DNA of 64,000 nt. Source: Mucor racemosus (lineage: Eukaryota > Mucoromycota > Mucoromycetes > Mucorales > Mucoraceae). The notes below the pieces were generated by a model that was given only the letters and a program-made list of their open reading frames with translations, ran no database searches and was not told the DNA's origin. Both the position numbers and the translations under genes were made by a program. The DNA is taken from positions 2,130,601 through 2,194,600 of the forward strand of contig JAPEHQ010000010.1 of NCBI GenBank assembly GCA_027405735.1. The letters run 5' to 3'. Below, piece by piece: positions 1 through 11,751 of this stretch (position 1 is the first letter of the stretch; each line of letters begins with the position of its first letter).

Positions 1-1426
1 GAGCCAATTCAAAGAATTCCTCTTTATTATCAAAAGAGGACATCTGGTTCAGATTTTATTTCTGCTGATGCTATAGATCTTAAAAATGGAATGCTTGGTG
101 GTGTAGTACAAATCGGCAATCCACCTCAAAATCTCACCATGGCATTTGATACCTCTACTGGCTTTTCTTGGGTTCGTGGTACTCAATGTGGTACTGAAAA
201 TTGTCAAGGTCGTAATGCTTTTGATTCAAGAAACTCTACTACAATTGTCTCTACAGGCCAATCTTTTATCATGGATTACGGTGAAGGTATTGTTCATACT
301 ACAATTTATTTGGATACCTTTCGTTTTGCTGGTTTGACAGTCAAAAATATGCCTTTTGGTGGTGCTTATGAAATGGAAGGCTTTAACTATGGTTTCGATG
401 GTTATCTTGGTCTTGGTCGAAATGTCAATTTAAACATCTCTTCTACAGTCAATGCAAAGCGTGATGTTTCTGCTTCTGGATTTGTCCCCAATGCTTTCCA
501 ACAAAGTTCAGGTTTATCCAGTGCTCAATTTGGTATGTATACTACTACAACTGGCAGTGGTTTCTCTGATTCCGGTAGCACTGTTACTTCAAATGTTGCT
601 ATGACTAGTGATGTAACCTCTGGTGGCTATGGTGTTGTTACACCTGGTGGTTACGGTGTTGTCAAGCGTTCATCATCAAACGATGAGCCTGCTGGTTATC
701 TTGTTATTGGTAAATACATTTACCCCCTTTTTTTCAGTTTCTTTATATTCTCTCCCTTAAAAATTATGATATTTTTAGATACTTTTCATTGATACTAACT
801 TATTTTTTTTAATCATTCGATTTTTCATTAAATAGGTGGTGTTGACAGCAACGCCATAAAGGGCGATTTGTATCACATTGATGTAGATGATAATGATGAT
901 AATGAGTCTGGAAACTGGGCTGTTTCTGTCAATTCCGTCAAATTCGAAGATGATCTTTGTTTTAACGTTAGTAAAAAAGCAAAGGCCGTGCTTAGCTCAT
1001 CTACTGATGTTATTGGTTTGCCTAATGCTCAAGGTATAAATATAAATAATTAATAGATCAAATAGATTGCTGATTATATTCATAGCTGACGAATTCCAAA
1101 AGCATTGGTATGCTGAATATGATAAACCTGATAACACATTCAAGGTTCCCTGTTGTATGATGGATTATCTTACTCCATTCAAGATTGAACTCGGTTCGAT
1201 TAAAGCTACTATTCCTCCTCAATATTGGAGTCATCCTCGCAAGGTTACTTCTTGTTGTGAAATGTGCCGTACCCATATTGGTAAAAGTGAATCTGACACT
1301 GACTACATTATTGGTTCTGCTTTTACCAACGCCTTTTATACACAATTTGATACTGAAAAAAATAGAATCAGTTTAGCAATGAAGAAGAATCACATCAAGG
1401 ATGGTCTCAAGCTTTGCGAAGCTTAA
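1..1426 (+). CDS. Pepsin-like (A1) aspartic protease homologue, 3' part, probably catalytically dead
   Basis: The gene is open from base 1, so its start lies before the window. Exons seen: 1-709, 836-1033, 1086-1426 (stop TAA), with GT-AG introns of 126 and 52 nt; the first has a CTAAC-like branch site near 793. The protein has the A1 fold hallmarks: an N-terminal lobe motif FDTSTGFSWV (the first catalytic Asp is codon 148-150, in DTS instead of DTG), GYLGLGR, a Ser/Gly-rich loop, and a GGVDS turn across the first splice junction. The second catalytic motif, normally A-x-L-D-S-G-T followed by LP as in yapsins, reads AVLSSSTDVIGLP, so Ser (codon 994-996) stands where the Asp should be. Cys pairs follow in the C-terminal lobe. 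It is probably secreted or wall-associated by family, but the signal peptide is outside the window. Family assignment is firm; loss of activity is inference. Confidence 0.8.
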
Positions 1427-3596
1427 ATAGTTTCATTTGATACATAAAAAAACAATTCTATATATATTTTATACGCTTCAAATTCTATATTTTTTTCTTA
1501 TATACACTGTCCTCGTTTTTTTCCTTTTTTTTTTTTAATATGATCATTTTCTCTCTCTTTCTCCTTCTTTTAGTGTTTGGCTTGACCCCCACAAACAACA
1601 ATCGATATTGTTTGTTGTTATTTAGAAAAATATTCCTTTTGTAAAAGTAGCATTAGTCTTACCATTCAGTATTAATAACAAAGAATTGAGAATTACCATT
1701 AAAGCGTAAACAGAAACTTGCCTTTTTCAGCCTAAATGTTTCTGTGAAATATATTTATTAAAAATAGATTGTCTATTATTGATCAATTATTGTAGGGTGA
1801 TGTTGCTCAATTATCAATCATTCGCGTTTTCTGATTAAACCTTCAACTTAGTTAAACGGATGTGATGCCGCTTCTTGATGCTATTTGGTTACTAAAGATC
1901 AGATTTCCGGACACTTCTGATTTGAACAATTAAACTTAATATGTCTTTTAGCTTTTTAAGATATATAATTATTAAGAAAATGTGCTAGGAAAATTGCAAA
2001 CGAGATAAAAAGATGTATATTGGATTCTAAATAAAAGCCTGCGAACTCAAAGTTGCATGATTTATAAATCAGAGTGCGCCATCTTTTCTATAAGTAACTC
2101 TTCGGAGAAAAGTTTAAAAAACATAAGCCTGGCATTATAAGAGATATGTAAAACAGCTATAGTAGACTATCTACTCAGATAGGTTCTTTATATCTCGAAG
2201 AACGTTCGAAAATAGGTGAAGTTTTCAATTTTTTCACTTTTAAAAAGGGCAGGTTTATTTTTACTTTTTTCCATTGGATAACAACAACAAAAAAAAAAAT
2301 TGTGAATACATTTGAGATGCTTAAATTAAACATGAATCTTTTTTAATTGAGTTACCAGTCATCACGAGCTAGAATAAATCCTTTAAAGATATGGCTTTGA
2401 GTTTTCACTGCTTAAAAGTCAGAACTTTAATCCATCTTTCCCAAGCGAAAATTCAAGATACAATATTACCTTTATAATAAAACTGACTTGTTTTTTTATT
2501 GTTCTTTAACATGTTTGAGTATCAAATTTTTTTTTGGGAATTTGTTTTTACTATTTTTTTTGACCTTATATCGTAGATTCCAAAATGCTCATTGTATGAA
2601 GTAGCGCTTTTTAATGTTTACAATATAACTCTGATCAGTACCTACCTACTCCATTTTGTCTTTCCTAAAAATATTTATTTTTGGTAGAGAAATCCATAAA
2701 AATGCGTAAAAAAATGTGTACTCAATTTCAGGGCCCATTTGAACGAGCAATCACTCATGATTTGAAATTTGAACTCCCGAAAATTGCAAAATGCTTGATT
2801 TCTCGATGAAAAATGTAGCTACAAGGCTCAAAATTATTTCAATCTATAGATAATAACACTATCTATTATTTTGAAAAATTTAATTTTAATTATATATATG
2901 AATTTCAAGATGTATAGCTTAAAAACCTTAAAAATTCCAACTGAATTTTTCGCAAAATTTTGCAAGAAATTTTTCTTTAAAAAGCATATATTTCGACGTA
3001 AAATTTAATTTTACATATAAAACATTTAAATAGCTGGCTTGATCTACTATGAATTCTGATGAATTAGCGAACATTTTAAATTTTATGATCATTTTACGAG
3101 ACTTGGCACATTTGATACTTCAAACTCAGCAGTTCAAGCTATGAAATGAACATTTTGATTTTCTCGATGAAAAATCAATGTTTTCCTGTAAAACAAAAGG
3201 AATATAATGGATTTCATCTAGTTGTATCTTATAAATATGATAATATTTTTATATATGGTCTATAATATATGATAAATAGACAAACAATTGGTTTGTTTCA
3301 TGCCAATTCCGACAATAGTCAAATGGAATGTGACATTATCATGGTAATATAGCCATCAAGAGCTTTTTGAGACTAGTTGCGCTTATAATGTATACAAATA
3401 CAATTGATCTACGTTGATTTGTACTGACATCTAATACAGATTTGACATTTGGCAACTTGTATAAAAGTGTAATATACATTTTTGACGTCACTTTGTAACT
3501 GCGGAAATTCAATGGTATACAATGTTGTACGCGTTTTCCAATCTTCCCTTCTCTTTTGTTTTTTTTCTCCATTCAATTATATCAAATAAAATAATC
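1427..3596. other. Intergenic, AT-rich, with a degenerate R1-type repeat
   Basis: No gene was recognised. About 2690-3290 resembles the R1 repeats at 21.74-22.79 kb and 36.23-37.2 kb, sharing stretches such as 'ctcgatgaaaaat' and 'aaaccttaaaaattcc' in the same order. The last few hundred bases should hold the RBX1 promoter; no clear element was identified. Confidence 0.45.
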
Positions 3597-4253
<657 letters not shown>

Positions 4254-4329
4254 ATTATATACCCCCATTGTATAACTTTTTTTATAATTTCAAACCGATC
4301 AAAAAAGAATAAAATCGCACAATTTTTTT

Positions 4330-4997
4330 TTATTTGAACATTCTAAGATATGCTAAAAATAATGCACCAGCACCAGTCATTGTACCTATCATATATTGCA
4401 TGATTTGAAATTTGATAGCTTCCATTTGAGTTCTTAAACCAGAAATTTCACTTTCAATTCTAGTGTCTGTTTCTTTGATTTTGATTTCTTGCGCACTTGC
4501 TTCATCTCGCACTCTTCCTTTTTCCAAATTTAAATCTAATCGCACATCTGCTTGTGTTCTAGTAACTTCCTCTCTTAATTTCTGCTTTAATTTCTCCAGT
4601 TCGCTTTCTAATCTATCGTTTTCTGTCTTCATCATTGTAAAATCAGTTCTTTCAATCAATTGTACCTCAGATTTGAGTTTTGCAAAATCAACTTTATATG
4701 CATAAATAGTCTTTTTACAAGTTTTATCGTTGGTATCTACTACAAATGAACTTCAATCGATTACTTTACCTTTTCTCTTTCTGCTTTAGACACCATCATT
4801 TTATTCAGATCCATCATACTTTCTGATATAACTCTTTGTAGTGAACTCATAATAGCTTCGCTTTGTTGTCTTGAAAATCCTTCCTTTTCTAATCGTTCGA
4901 CAAACTTAAAAGTATCAAAATAATTCTGTCTTGAAAACGTACTGGTATGAAACTTGTTGGAAATACATTTTAATTTGTTGGTTAAACGAAATGCCAT
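4330..4997 (-). CDS. Mitochondrial coiled-coil protein, MCUR1/CCDC90/Fmp32 (DUF1640) family
   Basis: Two exons on the minus strand (4997-4770 and 4710-4330), 202 aa. The start has a basic, Ser/Thr-rich stretch typical of a mitochondrial presequence. The family core then begins with FDTFKFVERLEKEGFS (about residues 27-42), continues through a long charged coiled coil (about 70-175, including VDFAKLKSEVQL and a heptad-rich LESELEKLKQKL segment), and ends with one hydrophobic C-terminal helix (about 180-197), matching the inner-membrane anchor of this family. Relatives are linked to calcium uniporter regulation in animals and to proline metabolism or respiratory assembly in yeast; the role here is not shown. 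The 3' splice site of the 59-nt intron is weak (AAAAAG), chosen because it keeps phase and restores the family motif; upstream TAG sites break the frame. Confidence 0.85.
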
Positions 4998-5114
4998 AAT
5001 GAAATTGTAATAATTTTTTGAAAAAAAAAAAAAAAGAAAAAAGTATATTATTGTGAAAACAAGAAAATAAAAAAGGCACTATAATAATTAAATACACGTG
5101 AGGCTAAATGATTA

Positions 5115-5760
5115 TTACCAAATGCCTGTATTGCTCCAATCATAGCCATGTTTTGATGGAGGTGGCCTTAACGATAATGGCAAATCTTTTATTTTCCAGC
5201 CAGAAGGTAGTTTATATCTTTGTGTCGGTAACGTAGGCTTAGGTGTAGTAGTATTATTCATGATGGCTTCTTGCTGTTGTAGTTCAAACCATTGAATAAG
5301 TTCAGGGGGATAAATTGGTTGGCCTAATGTGATAAAAAAAAAAAAAGTTACATTCTACATGAAACACTAGAAAATCCATATTTATATAAAAAATAATACC
5401 TGATGAAGGATCATACGTAATATGGCTATATTTACATAATAATCCGTATTCACAATATCCGTATTGCTCAAAATGTCTGCATGGTGGTTTATTTGCTTGT
5501 TCTTGTAAAAATACATTCGGATCTATGGGTATAATTTACGTGAATTTCAAGTTTAGCACCATCATTAAATGGTTTACCTTTATACCAATCATAATGTAAT
5601 TTACGGTTATTCATGTGTAATGTGCCTTCATTATGATTCCTTCTGTTGGTTACATTATCCGGAAATGTGCATTGACAGAAATCACAAAAATCTAGCCATA
5701 AAATGTTTAGTTGAATTTCCTATTTTTTTTCCCAACTCTAAATTTACAATTTCTAGGCAT
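5115..5760 (-). CDS. zmat5: U11/U12 snRNP 20-kDa protein homologue (ZMAT5)
   Basis: Component of the minor (U12-type) spliceosome. Exons on the minus strand: 5760-5748 (13 nt), 5691-5578, 5522-5400, 5323-5115, giving 152 aa (human protein about 170). Order of domains: a U1-type C2H2 zinc finger (MPRNYFCDFC, C7/C10 with H24 and H30), then a CCCH finger with exact C57-x8-C66-x5-C72-x3-H76 spacing, then YPPELIQWF, and the C-terminal signature LPSGWKIKDLPLSLRPPP ending in W. This architecture and the terminal Pro-rich motif are specific to ZMAT5. The first exon codes only four residues and one base; it was found by joining ATGCCTAGAAATT to the acceptor at 5692-5693, which restores the conserved YFCD. 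It lies 118 bp downstream of the preceding minus-strand gene and is divergent from opi1. It fits with the AT-AC intron at 20058-20144. Confidence 0.9.
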
Positions 5761-6207
5761 TTTTTATGCAGTGATTCTTGAGGGAAAAAAAAAAAAAGAA
5801 TAAATGGCAAAAAATGAATGGGGTTGATGATATTTATTGTTTAAAAAATTTTTTTTTTCTTGCAAGGTTTGAATGTAGAAATACATTTTTGTTTATACAA
5901 AATCAAGCATCTCGAAATGTTGAAAATGTTTCTCTTTCATGTTGTAAATGTATTTTCTTTCTTCTTGATGCTTTTCATAACAATAAATTCAAGAATCCTT
6001 AGTATTTTATAATCTTTCATAGCACGTGAAAGGATGGTTTATCAAGTCAGGTTTCACATGGCAAACGGGGTCCTCCTTACATTTCGTTTGATTCACACCA
6101 AAAAAAAAAAAAAAAAAAAAAATCCCATATATTTATAATGAATCTCCCCAAAAAAACAGTTTCTTCCCTTCTTCTTTTCTTTGAACCCAACATTTTAATA
6201 TCACAAA
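5761..6207. promoter_or_regulatory. Divergent intergenic region between zmat5 and opi1
   Basis: A 447-bp spacer upstream of both genes. It holds a long A tract (about 6101-6122), two shorter A-rich tracts near 5790 and 6151, and pyrimidine-rich sequence just before the opi1 ATG. No specific factor site could be named. Small open frames here on the plus strand are compositional. Confidence 0.4.
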
Positions 6208-7745
6208 ATGACCCACAACACATCATCGCCAATGTCAATTACACAGCTTGTACATTCAGATATAAATGATATAGAAGATCCAGACGTAAAAATTGCAGCG
6301 GAAGTATTAGGCGATATGGCAAGATTATCTTCAATGAAAAAGGAAGTTATTACTTTGCCTCCATTGTCAACTCCTTCTACAACACCTAGTTCACCTTTAC
6401 CTACACCAACAACTTCATCATTTTCAATCGATCAACGTCTATCCTTCTCTAGTGAATCTACAATGGATGAAGATCAATATCAAAGACATCAACAACAACA
6501 ACAAAATTTTATACATAGAGTTTCCAACATTCCACTTGTTAATTCAGCATTAAAAGCATACGAAAGTTCAAAAAACTCTAGCAGCGTCATGAAATATGGT
6601 GCTGAAATGGTTGAATCCTTTGCTGCTCCCATTTACGATAAATTTGGAAAACATGCCTTATCGGGAGTAGATGAATGGGGATGTAAGCAATTAGACAAGG
6701 TAATTCGTTTTTCTATAATTTATATAAAATAGATAGATATTAAAATCATTTGCCATCAATAGCTCGAAGAAAGATACCCTAAATATGTAGTTTCAAATGA
6801 TAATAATGAACCAATTGCTGAAGAAGATGAAGACGACGATGATGCTAAATCTGCTACATTTGCTCTTTCTCGTGCTACCTTGATTGACGACGAAGGAATT
6901 CGCAAAAGAAGAGACTCTCGTGATGAAACATCAAAACATCATAAATCTAAATCTCGCAATACTTCTCGATCTACATCACCCCACAGACCATCTTCATTAT
7001 CTCATGGCATTACTAAACATACTCCTAATCGTCATCGCCAACAACCACTTGTTCGTAGCAAATGGCATCAAATTGTAATGCATGCTTCATCTGCAGCTGG
7101 TACAACAGCAGCAGTTATTAGTGAAGAAAGTATGAAATGCTTGAAATATTGTCTTAATTGGTTACAGGTATGCTTTATTATGTGATTTAATAGAAACCCC
7201 AACCAACTTTTTTTTTTCCTTTTTCCTTCTTCTTTTAGTATGCTTCACAACATATTGATCAGCAGATGAATTTACTTCGAGAATTTTTAGTTTCTTTAGC
7301 ATCAAATAGTAAAGAAATTACACCTGATGAAAATACAACAATAGTAGCGAACATTAAAAAAGAAATTGTTGATACACTTCGTAAAGTAGTTCAAGTTGTC
7401 AGTAAATATGCTGGTTCTGGTTTACCTGAACAAGCTAAAGCATCTGTTCGTGGATTTATTTTAGCATTACCTACTCGTTGGGCTATATTAAATTCAACAA
7501 CTAATAGCCCTACTGCATCTCCTTCCATGGGACCTGTAACCGCACATGAAACATCAATGAAATTATTAAATTTTGGTGGTGAATCTGTTGAAATGATCAA
7601 TTCTGTCTCTCATGTGTTTTCTGATACAATTGAACGGGCTGAATTATGGTTAAGCCGTTTGCGTGTTGTTGGTGTAGCTGGTAACAAAAGAAATCTTCAA
7701 CCAACAATAACTGAATCATCAGCAGAACAAATGGATTTGAATTAA
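6208..7745 (+). CDS. opi1: Opi1-family transcriptional regulator of phospholipid synthesis
   Basis: Three exons (6208-6699, 6763-7167, 7239-7745), 467 aa. In yeast Opi1 binds phosphatidic acid at the ER and represses inositol/phospholipid genes after release to the nucleus. The conserved blocks are present in order: DPDVKIAAEVLGDMARL (about 24-40), a Pro/Ser/Thr linker and a Gln run (about 95-99), IPLVNSALKAYESSKNSSS (108-126) leading to VESFAAPIYDKFGKHA, an acidic stretch (about 184-191), a basic segment with KRRDSRD and SKHHKSKSRN (about 212-227) that could serve as NLS or lipid-binding patch, then WHQIVMHASSAAGTTAAV (265-282) and a C-terminal domain of alternating helices. No FFAT-like ER tether motif was obvious. 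Family call is strong; regulation of inositol genes in this organism is inferred. Confidence 0.9.
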
Positions 7746-8833
7746 AACTTATATATTATAACAATTATACCACTACATAAACTCCTTGACAAAATTTTAC
7801 ACTGCATTCCATTCCTTTCTTTATATTTCTTTTCTTTTCTTTTCTTTTGTATCAATCATTCTCTCAAATATAAATATAAATATAAACATAAATATATATA
7901 AGATAATAAATATTTCCTACTTTTACCTCTCTTTGATATCATGGCATAAAAATAGTAAATCAAAACATGCTTCGATTGCGGGCATTAACAGTTGATTATC
8001 ACTCAAATTTTGTACCTTTTTTTGTTTCTCTTTCACCGATCATACATACATACATACATACATACATACATACACACATGAGTCGTTGAAACATGAATAG
8101 AAAGTGCTTTTGCCTTGATTTTATTTGAACACGATGTTGTGTAACTGTTCCATTGATTTATTTTTATAAGCATGTGCTTATTCCGCGAAAAAAACCGGCA
8201 TTTGGCCAAAATGTGCCACCACTATTACGATCAAATTTCGATTTACTCCGCATAGATTTTCTAATTTTAAAGTATTCTCATACATGCTTGAATGCATTTT
8301 ATACACATTATAAACCATTGGAAATAAAACTACACATCTCAGCTTCATGTCAGTATTTTTGTTTCCGTAATACAATGTGTTTTTATAAAGTAGTAATGAA
8401 TCTATCAAGATGTATTGGAAACCTTGAGTAATTGATGAAAGTTTAAAATAGTTTCAGTTAAAAGAAACAAGGCTTGGGGACATGAGTACATGTCGATTGT
8501 GGTGTATGACAAACGTACAGATTGCGTAAAGGTTATGTTTATTTGAAAGTATTCAGCATTTAGTATCATTTACTGAAACTTATTAGCAATTTAACGTGTT
8601 TTTTTTTGCTAAAGCTTAAAGATCCCCGACAATACTAAATACTACAAATCTGTCAAGATAACACACTACATTTTACTAACATCATACACGCAAACAATTG
8701 GTAAAGGGATACAGAAATATAATTATCAGGTATATATACAAATTTATATAGCAATTATTTATTAATTTATTTTATAATTAAACTATATAGAAAGGGAAAA
8801 AAATTACAGACAAGAGATACATGATTAATGTAT
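7746..8833. other. Intergenic with simple repeats
   Basis: No gene seen. Contains a TTTTC microsatellite near 7828-7848, TAAATA repeats near 7866-7900, and a CATA tetranucleotide tract at 8041-8074. The last part (about 8600-8833) should contain the 3' end of the L7 transcript. Confidence 0.5.
8041..8074. repeat. CATA microsatellite
   Basis: About eight tandem copies of CATA in intergenic sequence. Confidence 0.95.
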
Positions 8834-10285
8834 TTAGTTCATGGATTGAACCAAGTTGTTAATGAAAGCTTCACGGTTACCGGTATCACCACCTTCAACA
8901 TAGTTAAGGAACTTACGTTCTCTCCACATGTTGTTGGGGTTAGAGAGCTTGAAGGGCCAAAGGAAGTTGGAAGCTTCCTTGAAGTGAGGACCGACAGTAG
9001 AGATCTCGTGGATAAGATCTTCAACACAGATAATGTTGTACTTGCCGAGGGACTTTTCGATAACAGAGTTATCAGAGATAGGAATACGTTGCTTGTTAAC
9101 CTTGGCATATCCACGCTTGTAGATCAAACCACGGATGGTCTTCAAGTTGGGATAACCGTAGGTAACATAAGGTTGGATCAATTGAAGCATCTCAGAGGTA
9201 GCCTTGTTAAGACGAACAAAGACACCATTGTTGATTTGCAAAAGACGCAAAAGTTGAAGAACCTTACGAGGCTTGGGAGCAATGTTGTTGATACCACGAA
9301 TACGAACAACAAAGACAAGCTTCTCTTGGGCAGGAACGTAGTAGTTACCTTGAGCCTTAGCTTGACGACGAAGACGGATCTCATTCTTGGCGGCAGCCTT
9401 GTATTCAGCATCATACTTGGCAGCACGCTTGAAAAGTTCACGTCTCTTAGAGAGCTTAGCCTATAATGTTGAAATATTGATTAGTAAAAGTGGTACATAA
9501 ATCAAATAAAAAAGACAATTTATAGAAAGAAAAAAGAATGCAAATCAGCCCCGAAAGATGGTTAACAGATAGGCATCATCGAGTGCAATCTAGCCAAAAA
9601 AAGTGGGCGGTACCCAAATCATCATACTTGCAATTCTTGATCTTTCTTACATTGTTCTTTATATATTTCAAAAAAGATAATTACCTTACGGAGCTCAACC
9701 TTTTGAGCAGCAGCCTTAGCAGTAGCATCGGCATCAGTCTTTCTCTTCTTCAAGAGAGTCTCGGGGACAAGAATGTCATCAGCAGTAGGGACGTTGCTAT
9801 TAAATTAGAAAAAAAAAGGTAAAACAAGGTTAATGGATAAATTTCCAATAACATTTTTATATTATAATTCGTTTTAACCCAAGCAAAAGCGATAATTGTA
9901 AATGACAAACAATAAATTTAATAATGTACAAACATAAAATGCAAGTAGATTACAAGACCTTTTAAATCAATCAAGATATAAAAGTGGGTTGTATTAATAA
10001 ATACATAAGCAGTTGCATGTCACCTAGAAAGAACCCAGAGTGGGTTCCTAGATGTAAACCATGAACATGATAAATTTAAGGATGTAGAAGTTTTAACAAA
10101 AAAACGACTGAATCCCAACTCCTTCAAAAAACTCCAGGATAGTGTCAATATCCAGTATAATAGAGATGAAGATGAAAAATTTTAAATAGACAAAATGTAC
10201 TTGTGGTACAGTTTTGCATATTTGAGCGCTCCTGAATGGATTTTCTTTCTGTCAAAAGAAGAGAAAAAACTTACTAGGCAACCAT
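8834..10285 (-). CDS. RPL7: 60S ribosomal protein L7 (uL30)
   Basis: Minus-strand exons 10285-10275 (11 nt, ATGGTTGCCTA), 9796-9685 and 9460-8834, giving 249 aa, the usual size. The N-terminus reads [19 protein letters not shown], followed by an Ala/Lys-rich helix, [20 protein letters not shown], the uL30 core ([52 protein letters not shown]) and the L7 tail ending in VQSMN. Codon use is strongly biased (AAG, CGT, GGT), as expected of a highly expressed gene. The first exon is a microexon followed by a 478-nt intron, an arrangement common in fungal ribosomal protein genes. The second intron (224 nt) hosts a box C/D snoRNA described separately. Identification is unambiguous. Confidence 0.97.
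9539..9632 (-). ncRNA. Intronic box C/D snoRNA in RPL7 intron 2, snR39/snR39b/snR59-like
   Basis: On the minus strand the intron contains a perfect C box ATGATGA (9625-9619), a D box CTGA (9548-9545), and a 5-bp terminal stem TGCAA/TTGCA just outside them. A C'-like GATGATG lies in between. The stretch directly upstream of the D box, ACCATCTTTCGGG, is complementary to the conserved 25S rRNA segment CCCGAAAGATGGT. By the D-box plus five rule the targeted base is the G in CCCGAA (yeast LSU G805 numbering from memory; neighbouring A807 is the other known site). In budding yeast both RPL7 paralogues host snoRNAs guiding this same region, so family, host gene and target all agree. Exact ends are estimated from the stem. 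Confidence 0.85.
10024..10052 (-). other. Strong hairpin in RPL7 intron 1, possible H/ACA element
   Basis: The first intron (10274-9797) contains an inverted repeat with GAACCCA/TGGGTTC and flanking CTAG/CTAG arms around a 3-nt loop. A second weaker hairpin (GGATA/TATCC) lies near 10138-10155. Two hairpins in a ribosomal-protein intron would suit an H/ACA snoRNA, but no H or ACA box could be placed with confidence. Confidence 0.3.
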
Positions 10286-11751
10286 GTTTACGTGTATAAA
10301 ATAAAAGAGAGAGAAAAAAGAAATGGAAAAAGAGAAATTTGCACATGGTTGCTAAATATTCAAAAATTTTCGTGAAAAATTTTCTTCTAGGCAGTCCTTT
10401 TGACGTGACCTTTCAAAGTGTTGGGTTCGGGTAAATGGAAGGGACGTATTTGAATAGGTATTTTGAGTGGAGATCTTATACCGTGCCCCAGGAATCCGCT
10501 GAGGAAGAAGCTCCATCAGCAGGCAGTCCACCGTATTAATATATTTAAAGATTTTTTATTAAAAATTAAATCAATTTTATTAGATAGTTTTTTTAGCAAA
10601 ATTATAGCCAAACATATATAGATTACTGCTCCATTTTTATCTACACCGATAATTAAGCAGTAATTTACTTTTATTAGAACTGCTTTTTCGTCTGAAAGAG
10701 TGATTTTGAAGTGAAACAAATTTAAATACCGACAAAATCAGGATTGCCAGAACCAAAAAAAAATGTCATTTTTGAAAAAATTAATTTTCTATCGCATATT
10801 TCTCAAAGATCTACTATGCAAATCAACAAAGCGTAATAAACGTTGCAGATAGAACTTTTGATTTCGCGTCGAATGGTGGTATTATCTTAAAAGTATTTCA
10901 TCAAAGAATTGCACAATTTTAAAAAGTAAGATTTACAGTTTTTCGCCCAAAAGTCTGTTTTACGAATAATTACTAGCCAAATAAATGATTGTATATGAAG
11001 GGGCGAAAAATTCTGGTCATTTTGAGCTTAGGGGAGCTATAAGAAAAAATCTCATTTTTAGGGTCAAAATGTCGATAAACCAAAATCTACCAATTTTTGC
11101 CTGTAATCTGTAAGGGTTGAGAGGTCGATTTTGATCATGTTTTTCATCACCCCAAAAATCTAAGATAAAAATATAGAAGCAAGGTATTTGATCCAAGAAA
11201 CAGTTTTGACCAAATTTGAGCTTCGGATTTGTGCAAAAAGTGCATAAAACAATTCTTTAAAAATGCCACTTTTTGGATGATTTTAGCAGTTTTATGCATT
11301 ATTAAGGGCATAGTTTCTATAATATAGTCGTATTTGCGCATTTCAATTCATTCATTCGACCAACAAGTGATGAGTAATGTCAAGATTTCATCTTACTTTC
11401 TATTGAAACGCCTAATTTTTGTAGCCAAAGGTGACACATTATCTGTGTCCAGCTCACCTTTCAGGCGAAGAATCATAACATCTATTATTAATGTTATCAA
11501 ATGACATGTCTTTCTAACATGTCCCCAAGTATTCCCCACACACAATTGGAACATGTAACAATGCATTCAGCTTTATTTTTTCGATCTGTACATGTGTTTA
11601 GATAGGTTAGAATATGCCCAATTTATGTGATTCTCTCATTACTATGATTCATCGTCAGGATTAACTGATTGTCGGTTATGGGTATCTCTAATATTATATG
11701 CTGTTAATGCCATTTTGATATTTTCCTCTATAATTATAATACAAAAATCGA
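10286..11751. other. Intergenic, no gene recognised
   Basis: The first 250 bp are the likely L7 promoter region. From about 10740 to 11340 the sequence is low-complexity and resembles the degenerate repeat flavour seen elsewhere in the window (short runs such as 'tcgataaac' and 'tttttcatcacc'). Open frames here lack family features. Confidence 0.4.

Noticed and set aside
3522..3596. Upstream in-frame extension of RBX1
   Set aside because: It begins with TTG, not ATG, is pyrimidine-rich like a leader, and RBX1 proteins do not carry such an extension.
5569..6002. Plus-strand frames opposite zmat5
   Set aside because: They are antisense to a well-supported spliced gene and lack any motif.
8828..9466. 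Long plus-strand frame opposite RPL7
   Set aside because: Shadow of the highly biased codon use of the ribosomal protein gene.
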